Positions 1 through 10,773 of a stretch of DNA of 64,000 bases are shown piece by piece. The notes below the pieces were generated by a model, which saw nothing but the letters and a program-made list of their open reading frames with translations, did not search any database and had not been told where the DNA came from. Positions within the stretch are counted from its first letter, which is position 1; every line of letters begins with the position of its first letter. This stretch comes from Macrotis lagotis (lineage: Eukaryota; Chordata; Mammalia; Peramelemorphia; Peramelidae). The translations under genes were made by a program, and so were the position numbers. The stretch covers positions 617,816,974-617,880,973 of the forward strand of contig NC_133666.1 in NCBI RefSeq assembly GCF_037893015.1, written 5' to 3'.

Positions 1-756
1 GAAAACAGGAGTATAAATGTAATAGATACACAGAATTAAATCATACATTGGCAAATAGGAATTTTTTTGGTAGAAGGGCAATGTAGATGTTGATCAAAAT
101 GGGAATGAATTCAGTCCAATAATTACTTTTCAAGAAGAACTCAGCTTCAACACTTCATAGAAATGTATGCATTCCATGGTCAAGCAGAGAAGACAAAAGT
201 GAAATGAGCAGAGTTAAGATTCTTAAGAAAAGATACACAAATATAAATTTTTAGGGGTGGGGTGGGGAGTGGAAATGTATGCTACAATTTACATGTTAAA
301 TACTTCTGGGAAGAGAGGACAGGACACACAAGATATTTTGCCCTGAATCCTTTTTCAAGGGAGTCAGATCCCCCAAAAAATGAGTTTTGAGAAAGAGAAA
401 GAAAATGCTACTGAGAGAGGTGGAAGAGAAGTGGGGGGGAACCCTCAGAATCAAGACCCCAACTTTTTCTTCTTTTAATATAATAATAGTTAACATATAA
501 TTCTTATAAGGTTTGCAAAGCATTTATGTTATCACATTTAAGCCTTAACTTCAATATTAAACATAGGCTACCATGTGAGCATTTCTTTTTTTTAATTATG
601 CTTATTTTATTTTTGTACAAATGATGTTTTTTAAATATATTATTAAGTTTTCTTGTTTAAGAGTAAACATAATACCCCCTCCCCCAAAATATAGACCCTC
701 ATGAGCAATAAAGGAAAGAAGAAAAAATTAAAATTAAAAAAATAATAAAAATAATA

Positions 757-925
757 GGTGGCACAGTGGACAGAGCACCAGCCTCAGAGTCAGGAGCACC
801 CATGCTCAAATCCGGCATCCAACAATCACCCAGCTGTGCAACCCTGGACAAACCACTCCAACCCCATTGACCTATAAAAACCAAAAAAAACAAAAAAAAT
901 AATAATAATAATAATAAATAAAATA
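757..925 (+). mobile_element. SINE array unit 1
   Basis: tRNA-derived SINE starting GGTGGCACAGTGGACAGAGC and ending in an A-rich then (AAT)n tail. It is the first of four head-to-tail copies and shares the unusual 'AACAATCACCCAGCTGTGCA' segment with the next units. Confidence 0.85.
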
Positions 926-1146
926 GAGGTGGCCAGGTGGTGCAGTGGACAGAGCATGGGCCCCAGAGTCAGGAGCACCCATGCTCAAATCTCGCTCTGG
1001 ACACCCAGCAATCACCCAGCTGTGCAACCCTGGGCAAGCTACCCCAACCCCATTGACCTGCAAAAACCAAAAAAACCCAAACCAAACCAAAATAAAATAA
1101 AAATAATATTAGAATAATAATAATAATAATAATAATAATAGAATAG
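926..1146 (+). mobile_element. SINE array unit 2
   Basis: Second head-to-tail SINE, with the 'gagcacccatgctcaaat' variant also seen in unit 1 and a longer (AAT)n tail at 1112-1141. Confidence 0.85.
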
Positions 1147-1308
1147 TGATGGCCAGGTGGCATAATGGACAAAGCACCGGCCCCAGAGTCAGGAGCACCG
1201 GGGTCCAAATCTGGCCTCAGGCACCCAACAATCACCCAGCTGTGCAGCCCAGGCAAGCCACCCCAAACCCATTGACCTGCAAAAAAAAATAATAATAATA
1301 ATAAAATA
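1147..1308 (+). mobile_element. SINE array unit 3
   Basis: Third head-to-tail SINE, with 'gagcaccggggtccaaat' in the B-box region and an (AAT)n tail at about 1288-1305. Confidence 0.85.
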
Positions 1309-1457
1309 GGGGTGGCCAAGTGGTGCAGTGGACAGAGCACCAGTCCCAGAGTCAGGAGCACCTGGGTCCAAATTCAGCATCAGACACCCAACAATCGCCC
1401 AGCTGTGTGGCCCGGGTAAGCCACCCAACCCTATCTGTCTTGCAAACCCCACCCCAA

Positions 1458-1506
<49 letters not shown>
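1309..1506 (+). mobile_element. SINE array unit 4
   Basis: Fourth head-to-tail SINE, followed by the longest (AAT)n run (about 1458-1505). Confidence 0.85.
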
Positions 1507-1710
1507 AATGTGCTTCAGTCTGTGTTCGAACACCACCAGCTCTATCATGGGTGGAACACATTGTTTAGGATAAGTCCATCACAAAAGCTATTTCCATATT
1601 TTTCCACTGTTGCCATTGCTGACCACAACTCCCTCCATTTTTGTACTTCCCCACTACCATACACTATATTTTCTCTCTCCTTTCACTCTGTCCCTCTTCT
1701 TAAATGTGCT

Positions 1711-1846
1711 GTAGGGTAGCTGAGTGCACCAGCCCTGGGGCCAAGAGGCCCTGAGCCCACATACTACCCCTAAGGCCCAGCAACCACCTGGCCCTATGGT
1801 CCCGGACAGGCCATCCAATCCCAGCCCCTTGCAACAAAATGTGTTA
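1711..1846 (+). mobile_element. Divergent SINE copy near the array
   Basis: GGTAGCTGAGTGCACCAGCC ... CCAGCCCCTTGCAAC follows the SINE order (A-box region, 'ccagccctgg', 'cccagcaacca', 'ccccttgcaa') but with many changes. It is probably a decayed relative of the array units. Confidence 0.5.
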
Positions 1847-2222
1847 TATCTGACTGCTCTCCCCAGTGGTCCACCCTCTCTTCCATCACTCACACCCCCC
1901 CTTCCCCCAGTCCCCCTTCTCTCCTTACTCTAGATATCTAATACCCCATTGAGTATATATACTGTTTCCTCTCCAAGCCACCTCTGATGAGAGCAAGTGT
2001 TCCCTCATTCCCCCTCACCTTCCCCCTTCCATATCATTGCAAGAGCTTATTGTAATAAAAAAATCTTATTATATGAAATATCTTAGCCTATTCCACCTCT
2101 ACTTTATCTTACTCCCATTACATTTCCCTTTTAGCCATTGATTCCATTATTACAATATATTATATCTTCAAATTCAGCTCTCTCCAGTGCTATATCTATA
2201 AAAGCTCCTTCTAACTGCTCTA

Positions 2223-3505
2223 TTAAATGAGAAGTTTCTTATGAGTATTATCATTCTTTTGGTTTTGAAATATTGTGACCTGACTTCTCATAAAGTCAAC
2301 AGCTTCCTTCAGATCCATTCTAGATCTGAAGGATTTGTTTTCCTCAGAGAGCTTTCTTATCTCCTTTTCCATCTGGCCAATTCTGCTTTTTAAATCATTC
2401 TTCTCCTCAATAACTTTTTGAACTGTTTTATTCATTTGACCTAAGCTGGTTTTTAACATGTTATTTTCTTCAGCATTTTTTTGGATCTCCTTGACTAAGC
2501 TGCTGACTTATTTTTCATGCTTTTCCTGCATCTCTTTCATTTTTTTTCCCAATTTTCCTTCTATCTCCCTCACTTGATTTTCAAAATCTTTTTTGAGCTC
2601 TGTCATAACCTGAACCCAATTTCCATTTTTCTTGGAGTCTTTAGATGCAGGAGCTTGGACTTCCTCATCTTCAGATTGAGTATTTTGATCCTTCTTGGGA
2701 TCATAGACAATGTATTTCTCAATGGTGTTCCTCTTTTTTCTCTGTTTACTCATTTCCCCAGCCTGTGCCTGGTATTGGGGTGCTTCCTGGGCTTTTCAGT
2801 ATTATTGGGACACCCCCCCCACAAGGATCTGAGTGTGTAGCTCTGTCTTCCCTCCTGGCCTGTGAATGACTACAAGTGCACCCCTCTGCCATGGGGCTGA
2901 GGTGGTGGGGGGGCTTCTGTTCTATGGGGGGGCTAGACTGTGATCAGGATCTGAATGTGGTCAGAGCCCAGATTCTTGTTCTAGGGACAGAAGACAGACC
3001 TTGGAATTCTCTCTCCACTCCCCTAGGCTGAGCACTCAAAGCTGAGTTGCCTGAGGGCTCCTGCTTACCAGCTCTACCTGCTTCCATTTCCTGGATCTGG
3101 CTGCCTCAGCCACACTGCTTGCTGAGTGCCCTGAGGGCTGGGCTTCACAAGCTCTCTCTGGCAGAGGCCCCCCAGCTGATCTTCCAAGTTGTGCCCAGTG
3201 CTCCCTGGGGTGTGGGTCAGGAAACTGCCCCAGCTGCCATCAGCTGCAGCTCCCAGGCACCCTGAGGCTGCCTCTGGGAGGCTGAAGTTCCTTCACTCTG
3301 GCAGACTGCCCCTTTAACCTCATGGAGTCGAGCCTTTCCACTATTTTCCAGGTTACCTTGGGCTGGAGAATTGCTTCACTGGATCCCTCTGTGGGTTCTG
3401 TCTCTCAAAAATTTAGTTAGAGTCCTTATTTTATGAGTTTTGAGAGACAGCACCTAAGAGAAGCTCTTCTCCTCCTGTTGCCATCTTGGCTCCGCCCCCC
3501 ATGAC
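2223..3505 (-). mobile_element. LINE-1 5' part (5' UTR and start of ORF1)
   Basis: On the - strand the element begins near 3505 with a GGCGGAGCCAAGATGGCAAC-type LINE-1 start, followed by a GC-rich 5' UTR to about 2754. The ORF1 start codon is at 2751-2753. ORF1 runs on in two frames (2753-2508 and 2459-2223) as a Lys/Glu-rich coiled-coil typical of LINE-1 ORF1p. There is no RNA-binding domain, ORF2 or 3' end; the element stops near 2220. Confidence 0.8.
2508..2753 (-). pseudogene. LINE-1 ORF1 N-terminal fragment
   Basis: An 81-codon open frame starting MSKQRKKRNTIEKYIVYDPK, basic at the N terminus, then Glu/Lys-rich with heptad-like spacing, as in the ORF1p coiled coil. It ends at an in-frame stop; the next piece at 2223-2459 continues the coiled coil in another frame. 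It is a broken copy and encodes no complete protein. Confidence 0.75.
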
Positions 3506-3537
3506 CATTTCTGAAACCAATGATAATCATACATTAT

Positions 3538-3765
3538 CTCACCTGAGCTTTAATAATACTTGGGAGGTAGTTATAATTCTTATCCTTCCATTTTACAGAT
3601 GAGAAAACTGAGGCAGAAAAAGGTTAAATGTAATTTTAAAAAAAGAAAAAAGAAAAAGATTAAATGACTTGCCTAGGGTCACACAGCTAGTAAAGTGTCT
3701 GATCTAAAATGATCTTCCTAATTCCAAGTCCAGCCATTTATGCTTGATAGAAAAGTTGGTGGAAG
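3538..3765 (-). mobile_element. MIR-type SINE (minus strand)
   Basis: The reversed MIR core 'tttacagatgagaaaactgaggc' region and 'gacttgcctagggtcacacagctag' are readable around 3590-3690, interrupted by a short A/G-rich insertion. Confidence 0.7.
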
Positions 3766-5029
3766 CACAGCACACAACTACTCATACGCAAAAATCTGCC
3801 TATAAAATTCTATTTGAATTCTGTTTCTCTGGATTACCTAGGCACAGAATCCATTTGGAGGATTTTATCCTAACTCTGGCTCAGAGCATCAACAGGTCAT
3901 TTACTGCTGGTCCCTTACTCTAATTACTTCTCTATATACCCTTTTTGAATTACTTCTAAATCAAGTAAAGGAGCAGCCCCTTTCAGATTTGAGCCCTCTG
4001 TGCCCTAAGGGGGAATGAAAAAACCCTTTGTCCCAGTAAGACTATATGCTTCATTTGAATATAAAAGTTTAAAAACCTCAAACTACTTGTTTGCAATGAT
4101 GCCTTTTCTCTGCCAATTTACTGAATTGAGCAAATTTGAAAGACCAAGCATTTAATAAAAAAAAAAAAAAAAAGATGCAAAAGCTGCAAAGCAGTCTAGC
4201 AGTGTCCAGTGCTCTAATAGGAGAGAAAAGACAAGTTTGATACTTAGACCTAAGATGCTACCTAGAGGATGGCAGATCCCAGATTTGAGACTCTTTTGAA
4301 TATTAGGTTATGGGGTTCAGATCTCTCCAAAAGCAATTTCCTAGATTAAGATCAAACAAAAACACTGTCAGGAAGAATAAACCCCAGAGAACAGTTCACC
4401 CTGCAGATCTTCTGTCCAGTACTAAGCAATGTGAACATATTATGAGAAGAGAAAGGACATTGCAGAGCTATGGAACTGGAGGTATGAGTTGGCTCTATGT
4501 GTATGCCCCAGCAGCCAAGAATTATATATGTATTTGTGGGAGAGTATACTCCAGCTTTATGAGAAGAATTTTTTTTTACTACCTTCAGTGCTATGCCATT
4601 TCAATAAATGATTTTTCTTTGAGCTAATTGTGTCAACCAGCTAACTATTGAAGGCAAATCCATCTGGATATGATCCTACTGAACTTTTATGACCTATAGT
4701 TTCATTCTATTTCAGTCACTCACAGGGACAGTTGTACCCTAGATATCACTATCACCAAGAAAGTGCCACTCCCTGGATTTTAAACTCAGAAATTCCCCCT
4801 CTGATAAAAAATCTCCTGTCCTTTCCCCCCTAAGTTTGTTTATTTTCACCTCAGTTTTCAATACTTTCATCCCTCCCTTTTCTATACCATTACAACTCTT
4901 CACAATCTTATCTTATAGCACAGTTACTGACACATGGTAAGTGCATAATAAATCATTCTAGACTGACTAACTATATTCCATCTTACACCTTTGATTTTCC
5001 TTGTTTCCTTGGTCCTGTTTATAACTTTT

Positions 5030-5460
5030 CAATATGAGGAAAATAGAAGGAGGTACCTTGAACAACTATGGCTAGGGGAAGAACACTTAAATATACAAGG
5101 GAAAGGGACAATCCTGGAACATAAGATGGACAATTTTGATTGCATAAGTAAGTTTAGAAAGATTTTACAGGAACAAAATTAATGCAGCTAGAATTAGAAG
5201 AGAAGCATGCTATTAGGAAAAAATATTTGCACCAAATATTCCTGATAAAAGTCTGATATACAAGGCATATAGGGAATGATATAATTGTCATTCTCCAATA
5301 GATAAATGGTCAAAGTATATAAATAAATTTTTTTCCAAAAGGACCGCCTGTTTTTCAAGGATAGGTGTAAAAATATGTAAAGAGGTAAAAATATTAAAGG
5401 GTTTTGAGATATGGTACAGATAAAAAGCAGCTCACTAAAGATGTCTTCCATTTTCTAAGC
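5030..5460 (+). mobile_element. LINE-1 ORF2 C-terminal fragment
   Basis: Reads like the 3' part of marsupial LINE-1 ORF2 (the 'ataagatggacaattttgattgc' and 'gataaatggtcaaagtatat' segments), degraded by stops. Confidence 0.6.
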
Positions 5461-5554
5461 AAGAAACAAAGATATTACTATGTTACACTGCACTGAAACA
5501 CAGTATTCTGAAATAAGGAGGCAATAGTCCCATTGTGGTACTCCACCCTGGTCT

Positions 5555-5740
5555 GATCACAACTGAAATGTGTTCAATTTCTGGGACTATATTTTAGAAA
5601 GGACATTAAAAAGCTAGAGTGTTCAAAGGAACAAAAATCAAGATGATGAAGGACCTTTAGTTCAGGCCATATGACAATCAGATGAAAGAACTTAGGATGT
5701 TCAGTTTGGAGAAAAGAGTAATTACATTTCACCACCTTGC
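5555..5740 (+). mobile_element. CR1/L3-like LINE fragment
   Basis: The sequence 'aaaagctagagtgttcaaaggaac...gaacttaggatgttcagtttggagaa' fits the post-RT region of CR1-type LINEs on the + strand. ERV copy 1 is inserted at its end. Confidence 0.5.
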
Positions 5741-5762
5741 AAAAAAAAAAAAAAAGAATTAT

Positions 5763-6025
5763 TGTTGGGAACTGTTGTATATGGGAGCATTGTGAATTAT
5801 CTTCACCTGGTATCCTTGAGCACCAGTCTTATCTTACTAAGTGCCACAGGAGTGGAAATGGATTAGAAACTGGAAAGGTATTTAGGCACTGGTGTTTTAG
5901 TAAATAAACAGAGCATTTGGAGCACTTGGAGATCTTGATGGAGTACTTGTTTCCTTAGTCATCCTTGTCTCCCACCCCTCCAACACTCACCTGGGAAGGC
6001 TGGAGTCCACAATTGGGATTCAACA
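5763..6025 (+). repeat. 5' LTR of ERV copy 1
   Basis: 263 bp, starts TGTTGGGAACTG and ends in CAACA. It aligns along its length with the LTR at 9840-10091 and, in reverse complement, with LTRs at 14103-14346 and 15650-15888. Confidence 0.88.
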
Positions 6026-6028
6026 TAT

Positions 6029-6046
6029 TGGCACCAGAACAGGACA
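6029..6046 (+). other. Primer-binding site of ERV copy 1 (tRNA-Lys-like)
   Basis: TGGCACCAGAACAGG lies three bases after the 5' LTR. It matches the Lys-type primer site pattern in most positions. The corresponding site in copy 2 (about 15631-15647, reverse strand) retains the ACAGGGAC half, which supports the same tRNA. Confidence 0.7.
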
Positions 6047-6157
6047 ATGAAGGCAGAGTTATCTGAGTAAAGTCCAATATAAGGACATAACAGATACAAG
6101 CAAGAGAACTAGGTGACACCTCAGAGCAGAGGACTTCAGAAAAGGTAACAAGTTGCC

Positions 6158-7290
6158 ATGGGGCTGATGTTAAGGAAGTTGGAACAAGGAGGTGTGGAGG
6201 AAAGGGAAGATAAAGTGAAAGTGCATTTGCCTCCATGGCCTGAGGCAGAACTAAAGAAGTATTATCAAGAAAAGTCTAGGATCAGCCCTACAGCACCTAG
6301 GGAAGAGATTTCAGCAGGTCAAAAGGCCATCAAAAAAGCAAAAGATCAGGGAGACAGTTTGATGGATCTTGGAGCTGAGTTTCAGTCATATCCTGTTATT
6401 GAGGAGCCAGATCCTTTTAATTCAGGAACCCTTAGGTGAAGACATAAGCCACTAGATATAAAAACAGTCAGAGATTTAAAGAAGGCAGTGGGGGAATACG
6501 GGCATGATTACCTTTTGTCTGGCTACAATTGGATACTCCTGCATACTCCATATTAACACCTAATGATTGGAAGCAGATAGAGCACGTTTGTCACCCAGAC
6601 AATCTGTTTTTTGGATGACAAAGTTTATAGAACAATGTAGACAGATGGTTTTGAAGCATGCACAAGGTCCCAATGCCACCACCTATTATGAACAATTAAA
6701 TGGCACAGGTCAATTTTTCAACAGTGCAGAGCAACTATATTATGGGTTAGAGACATATGAAAGAATTGCTACCTGTGTAAATAATGCTTGGGGATGTATT
6801 CTAATACAAAATGATAAGAAAGAATCATTTGTACTTATTAGACAAAGAAATGATGAGGCTCTTGCAGATCTCTTTGCCTGGTTACAAGAGGAAGTAGGAA
6901 GAACTTTAGGAGATGAGGAGATGTAGCAGGAATAGATGTATAAATAAAACAATTAGCATGGGCTAATGCAAATGCTGATTGTCAGAAAGCAATTGGCTTC
7001 AGAAAGGATGCCACCATTGAGGAAATGATTCAAAGATGTGACAGAGTAGGGTCTCAGGTATGTCATACAGAATTAATGACAGAGGCATTTGATAATATGC
7101 ACATTGAAGATAAAGAGAAACGAACTTGCTTTGTTTGTGGAAGAACTGGACAATTAAAGAGAGGTTGTTGGAGTGCCCAAGAAGCTAAACCCAGAAAAGT
7201 CAGGGCACATCATCCTAAAGCTCCATGCCAAAGTGTAAAAAGGCAGGACACTGGGCATCAGAATGTAGACAAGGGAATTTAAATGGAGAA
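6158..7290 (+). pseudogene. ERV copy 1 gag relic
   Basis: The reading frame starts MG (myristoylation-type matrix start) at 6158 and is open to 6439. Further pieces in shifted frames contain a capsid-like segment around 6460-6570 and a segment about 6820-6925 in the position of the major homology region. A nucleocapsid-like stretch follows at 7120-7280, with two Cys knuckles. The first knuckle has Gln where His is expected (about 7129-7170). The second (about 7226-7270) is complete but in a different frame. Stops and frameshifts make it non-functional. Assignment to a betaretrovirus-like gag rests on the order and motifs seen, not on a search. Confidence 0.75.
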
Positions 7291-7712
7291 AGGGACCTTC
7301 TCCCAGAGGCCCATCAAAAACAATCATGGGGTATGACAGTTCAAGACCAGCAGGAGATGGAATACAAAAACCAGTCTGCAGCTTTGGAAGCAAGCTGACC
7401 CATATCAAACTATTGATAGTCAAAAGTGCTGGGAAATTCAGGGTGACTCCACATGCTTCTACTGAAGTACCTATTTACTCCTTTATGATTAATGGATGAA
7501 TAGTTTGCAATCGTTTTGGCTCCACCTAATCCAGAGTATAATCACATTATACCTTTAGTAAAGCACATGAGTGGAGAAATTTTCTCTGTTGCAATAATGA
7601 ATTCTAATTATGGTGATAGCTACATAAAAGAGAACCAAAGCATAGCTCAGTTATATGGTTTTTCAAGATGTGGTATAAATAGGAAGGAAAGTAAGTTGAA
7701 AAAGGGGTCAAA

Positions 7713-7865
7713 GGAGCGGCTAGGTGGTGCAATGGATAAAGCACCAGCCCTGGAGTCAGGAGTATCTGGGTTCAAATCCGGTCTCAGACACTTAATAATT
7801 ACCTAGCTGTGTGGCCTTGGGCAAGCCACTTAACCCCATTTGCCTTGCAAAAACCTAAAAAAAAA
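7713..7865 (+). mobile_element. SINE inserted in ERV copy 1 (first)
   Basis: A full tRNA-derived marsupial SINE with an A-rich tail. The flanking direct repeat GGGGTCAAA is at 7704-7712 and 7870-7878. It post-dates the provirus. Confidence 0.88.
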
Positions 7866-7963
7866 GGGGGGGGTCAAAACAGAGAAACCACAATGAAATT
7901 ATGTTTACAACTGTGATTTCTTCAGAAAAACCTCTTTGTGTTATCCAAGTAGAAGGAATTGCT

Positions 7964-8133
7964 TTGGGGTGGCTAGGTGGCGCAGTGGATAAAGCACTGG
8001 CCCTGGAGTCAGGAGTACCTGGGTTTCAAATCCGGTCTCAGACACTTAATAATTGCCTAGCTGTGTGGCCTTGGGCAAGCCACTTAACCCCATTTGCCTA
8101 GCAAAAAACCTAAAAAAAAAATCCTAAAAAAAA
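7964..8133 (+). mobile_element. SINE inserted in ERV copy 1 protease (second)
   Basis: A full SINE of the same family, flanked by a perfect 13-bp duplication AGAAGGAATTGCT (7951-7963 and 8134-8146). It interrupts the protease frame just before the active-site motif. Confidence 0.93.
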
Positions 8134-8399
8134 AGAAGGAATTGCTCTCCTAGCCTTGATTGACACGGGGGCAGATCAGACTGTGTTCCCCACACAAAAC
8201 TAGCCACACGCTTGGCCTAAGCAGGTTGCTTACACTAACCTAGTAGGCATTGGAGGTAGACAGGAAACAAATTTCTTGTCAACCCTTGAAATGCAGAAAA
8301 GAAGATAAAGCAGTGACTGTCACTCCTTTCATATCTGAAGGGCTCCTTATAATATTATGGGGAAGAGATATATCAAATAGGGGTTAGAATTAGTACAAA

Positions 8400-9838
8400 T
8401 TCTCTGACTGGGGCTGCTGTAGAACTGGGAAGTGGAGTTTTTGAGACAGCATGGCAGGGGGACCAAGCTTCCTCATGCAGCAGTCCAACATCAGCACTAT
8501 AGCCATAGCCAGCAAAAGTGATAAGAATTCAACATTGAGGAATCATTGGAAGTGGAATCTCTGAGGCAGTGCCACAGGGGACAAAGCTTCTTGCTCAGCA
8601 GGAGTCCATACCAGCGCCATGAATGAGGATGGACCTGCTTGCTGCTCCTTTTGGCCCCAGCTGCTGGCCTGATTGCACCATGTACATTAAGCACGATCCA
8701 AACCCCTAAACCTACAGGCAACTTTAGAGACTTTGTCATTGCTGAAGGCCCTGAAGCAGAGCCTGACATTGAGGCAGACTTTGACACAGATCCTGATGCC
8801 TACGACAAATACAGCTAGTTTCGCTTTTCAACCTACAGCCCAGGGCATCAAGACCGGCAGCAGAGGAATGTGAATTGCTTCCTATGTTGAGAATAGAAGT
8901 GTCACATGTTGTTGAAGAGTTTGTTATGGTGATGGCTACTCTTCACAAGGTGGAGCAACTCCAGGCTGTACTGGTGTTAACCACTTAGGTGATTTCAAAT
9001 GCTTTCTCATTCTCTGCTGATACCACCCTCTGCAGAGGGAGGGGGGAGGGAAAAGGGAAATCTTCCTTTTTGGAACTTCAAAACTCAAGCTTATATCTCA
9101 GATGGAATGCAGGCTTTGCTACAAGGACAAGACTCCTCCAAAAACTTATTTTAGAAATTAAGGGACCCCCATGCCTTCTTTCTGGTTTAGGGAGGAAAAG
9201 GGGGTTGGGCAATGATTATGTTTTTCAATAGGTTATTGATTGGGAAGCTTCATGATTTAATTAGTTAAGAAAAAAGGGGAAGAAGATTTTTTTCTGGGAC
9301 TGGGAAATTTGGATTTTGTCTTATGAAGTCTGTGCCTATGGCTTATATTTCTGTTGACCAATCTTGATTAGTTATGTGTATATGTGTGTATTTTAACATC
9401 TATAGGGCATTTTACATCTCTCTACTGGCCTGGAGAGGTGGAAAAATGTTTCTATATTCTGAGATCTGGTACTGGCCAGGGTATCAGTCTCAGCTTGGTA
9501 AATGTGATATGAGAGTTGTTTCTGTGTTTGTATAAGTGTCTAAACTCCTGTGTGTGTGTAATTCAGATCTGAAATAGTTAAATGTTACCTGAGTTAAAAG
9601 TTACTCCTTTTAGTTTGAGTTTTGAATTTGATTGCTTTGAAAGGTATTTTGCTGGCAAAAGAAAAACTTAGTAATCTTTGTTTGTAAGTTGGGGATAATA
9701 TGTATTTCAAGGAATTTGGGAATATTGGTTTTTATTATTGTTTAATTGACATTTGCATATACTATTTTTGAACTTTTGTTTACAACTTATGTGGCATTCA
9801 TTATGTAATAATTTTGTTTCAAAAACAAGAAGGGGGAT
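8400..9838 (+). other. ERV copy 1 3' module with polypurine tract
   Basis: About 1.3 kb of this part (roughly 8520-9838) is shared with ERV copy 2 (14347 to about 15470, reverse complement), which shows it belongs to the element. It contains a leucine-rich, signal-peptide-like segment around 8640-8690 followed by an acidic open stretch ending at a stop near 8818. The rest is non-coding in appearance. The polypurine tract AAGAAGGGGGA is at 9827-9837. No pol and no recognisable transmembrane envelope region is seen. Confidence 0.6.
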
Positions 9839-9839
9839 A

Positions 9840-10091
9840 TGTTGGGAACCATTGTTTATGGAAGCACTGGGAATTATCTTCACCTGGTATCCTTGAATAC
9901 CAGAGTCTTATCTATATACTAAGTGCCAGGGAGTGGGAGTGGATTAGAGACTGGAAAGGTATTTAGGCACTGGTGTTTTGGTGAATCTTGGAAATCTTGA
10001 TGGAGTATTTGTTTCCTTAGCCATCCTTGTCTCCTGCCCCTCCAGTGCTCACCTGGGGAAGATTGGGGGAGTCCAGAACTGGGACTCAGCA
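9840..10091 (+). repeat. 3' LTR of ERV copy 1
   Basis: 252 bp, starts TGTTGGGAACC right after the polypurine tract and ends ACTCAGCA. It is followed by AATTAT, the exact duplicate of the 6 bases before the 5' LTR. Confidence 0.88.
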
Positions 10092-10099
10092 AATTATAA

Positions 10100-10260
10100 G
10101 ATAGATTCATATGGTGCTTTAAAGATTTTCAAATCATTTTATAGGGTCATTTGATCATCCTAACAACCTGTGAAGTAGGCTCTATACATATTTTCCCCAT
10201 TTGATGGAGTGGTTATGTAATTTGCCCATGGGAAGACTTAGAAGGGACATGAAGTTGTCT
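10100..10260 (-). mobile_element. MIR-type SINE fragment
   Basis: The segment 'tttcaaatcattttatagggtcatttgatc...aacctgtgaagtaggctc...tttgcccatg' follows the MIR order in reverse. Confidence 0.55.
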
Positions 10261-10599
10261 CAAAGTATATAAAAGGCTGTAAATTGGGGGGAAATGGAAT
10301 GAATAGAACTGTCCAAAAGTAGAATTACCTACCTTAGGTTTTTCCTCACTGGAGACCTTAAAGATATAAAAAAATGCTTTATGGAATTTTGGATCAAGCA
10401 ATGGTTAGATCACATGGCATTAGATTATCCCGTCCAACTCCTGAGAGTCTTATTCACTGTAGAAAGTCATCTCCTTTCCTTTCTTTCTCTTTTTCCATTC
10501 TTCCCTCCTTTCCTCTGTCCCCTCCCTGTTCCTTAAGCCATAAGGATCAGTTAAAGGAACTTGGGATGTTTAGCCTGGAGGAGAAAATAATGACACAAT

Positions 10600-10745
10600 C
10601 ATATAATGTTCTAAGAATTTGCAAAACGTGTTACATGCCTTAATTCATTTGAGCCCCATAACAATGCATAATATAGACATCAAAGGTATTACTATCATCA
10701 TTTTACAGATAAAAACGTTAAGGCTCTGAATGTTTATGTATAGAT
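10600..10745 (-). mobile_element. MIR-type SINE fragment
   Basis: 'aattcatttgagccccataac' followed by 'catcattttacagataaaaacgttaaggctctga' is a reversed MIR half. Confidence 0.55.
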
Positions 10746-10773
10746 GAGCTAGGGTGGTCCCTTGAAGTACAGC

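Larger units (their letters stand above)
7440..8390 (+). pseudogene. ERV copy 1 dUTPase-protease relic
   Basis: A segment at about 7516-7680 has the conserved dUTPase spacing: a glycine-containing strand, then an 'IKEN..IAQL' motif. After one SINE (7713-7865) the protease region starts, and a second SINE (7964-8133) splits it immediately before the aspartic-protease motif DTGAD (about 8162-8176). A flap-like GIGG follows near 8249-8260. Stops and frameshifts follow, and sequence after about 8390 no longer resembles protease or reverse transcriptase. dUTPase just upstream of protease is the betaretroviral arrangement. Confidence 0.7.
5763..10091 (+). mobile_element. Endogenous retrovirus copy 1 (betaretrovirus-like, defective)
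   Basis: Two related LTRs (5763-6025 and 9840-10091, both TG...CA) flank an internal region, and the element is bounded by a perfect 6-bp duplication AATTAT (5757-5762 and 10092-10097). Next to the 5' LTR is a primer-binding site resembling the tRNA-Lys type. A polypurine tract precedes the 3' LTR. Internal relics in order are gag, a dUTPase-like segment, protease, then a 3' module without recognisable pol. A six-base duplication, Lys-type primer site and dUTPase fused ahead of protease are features of the betaretrovirus/class II group. Frames are broken by stops, shifts and two SINE insertions, so it cannot encode functional proteins. LTR divergence by eye (several indels) suggests it is not recent. 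Confidence 0.9.

Noticed and set aside
757..1506. tRNA genes or a CRISPR-like array suggested by regular repeats
   Set aside because: The repeats are SINEs with pol III boxes and AAT tails; no cloverleaf of a functional tRNA and no spacer-repeat pattern.
6158..8390. An intact retroviral protein
   Set aside because: Frames are interrupted by stops, frameshifts and two SINEs, and pol is absent; only relics can be called.
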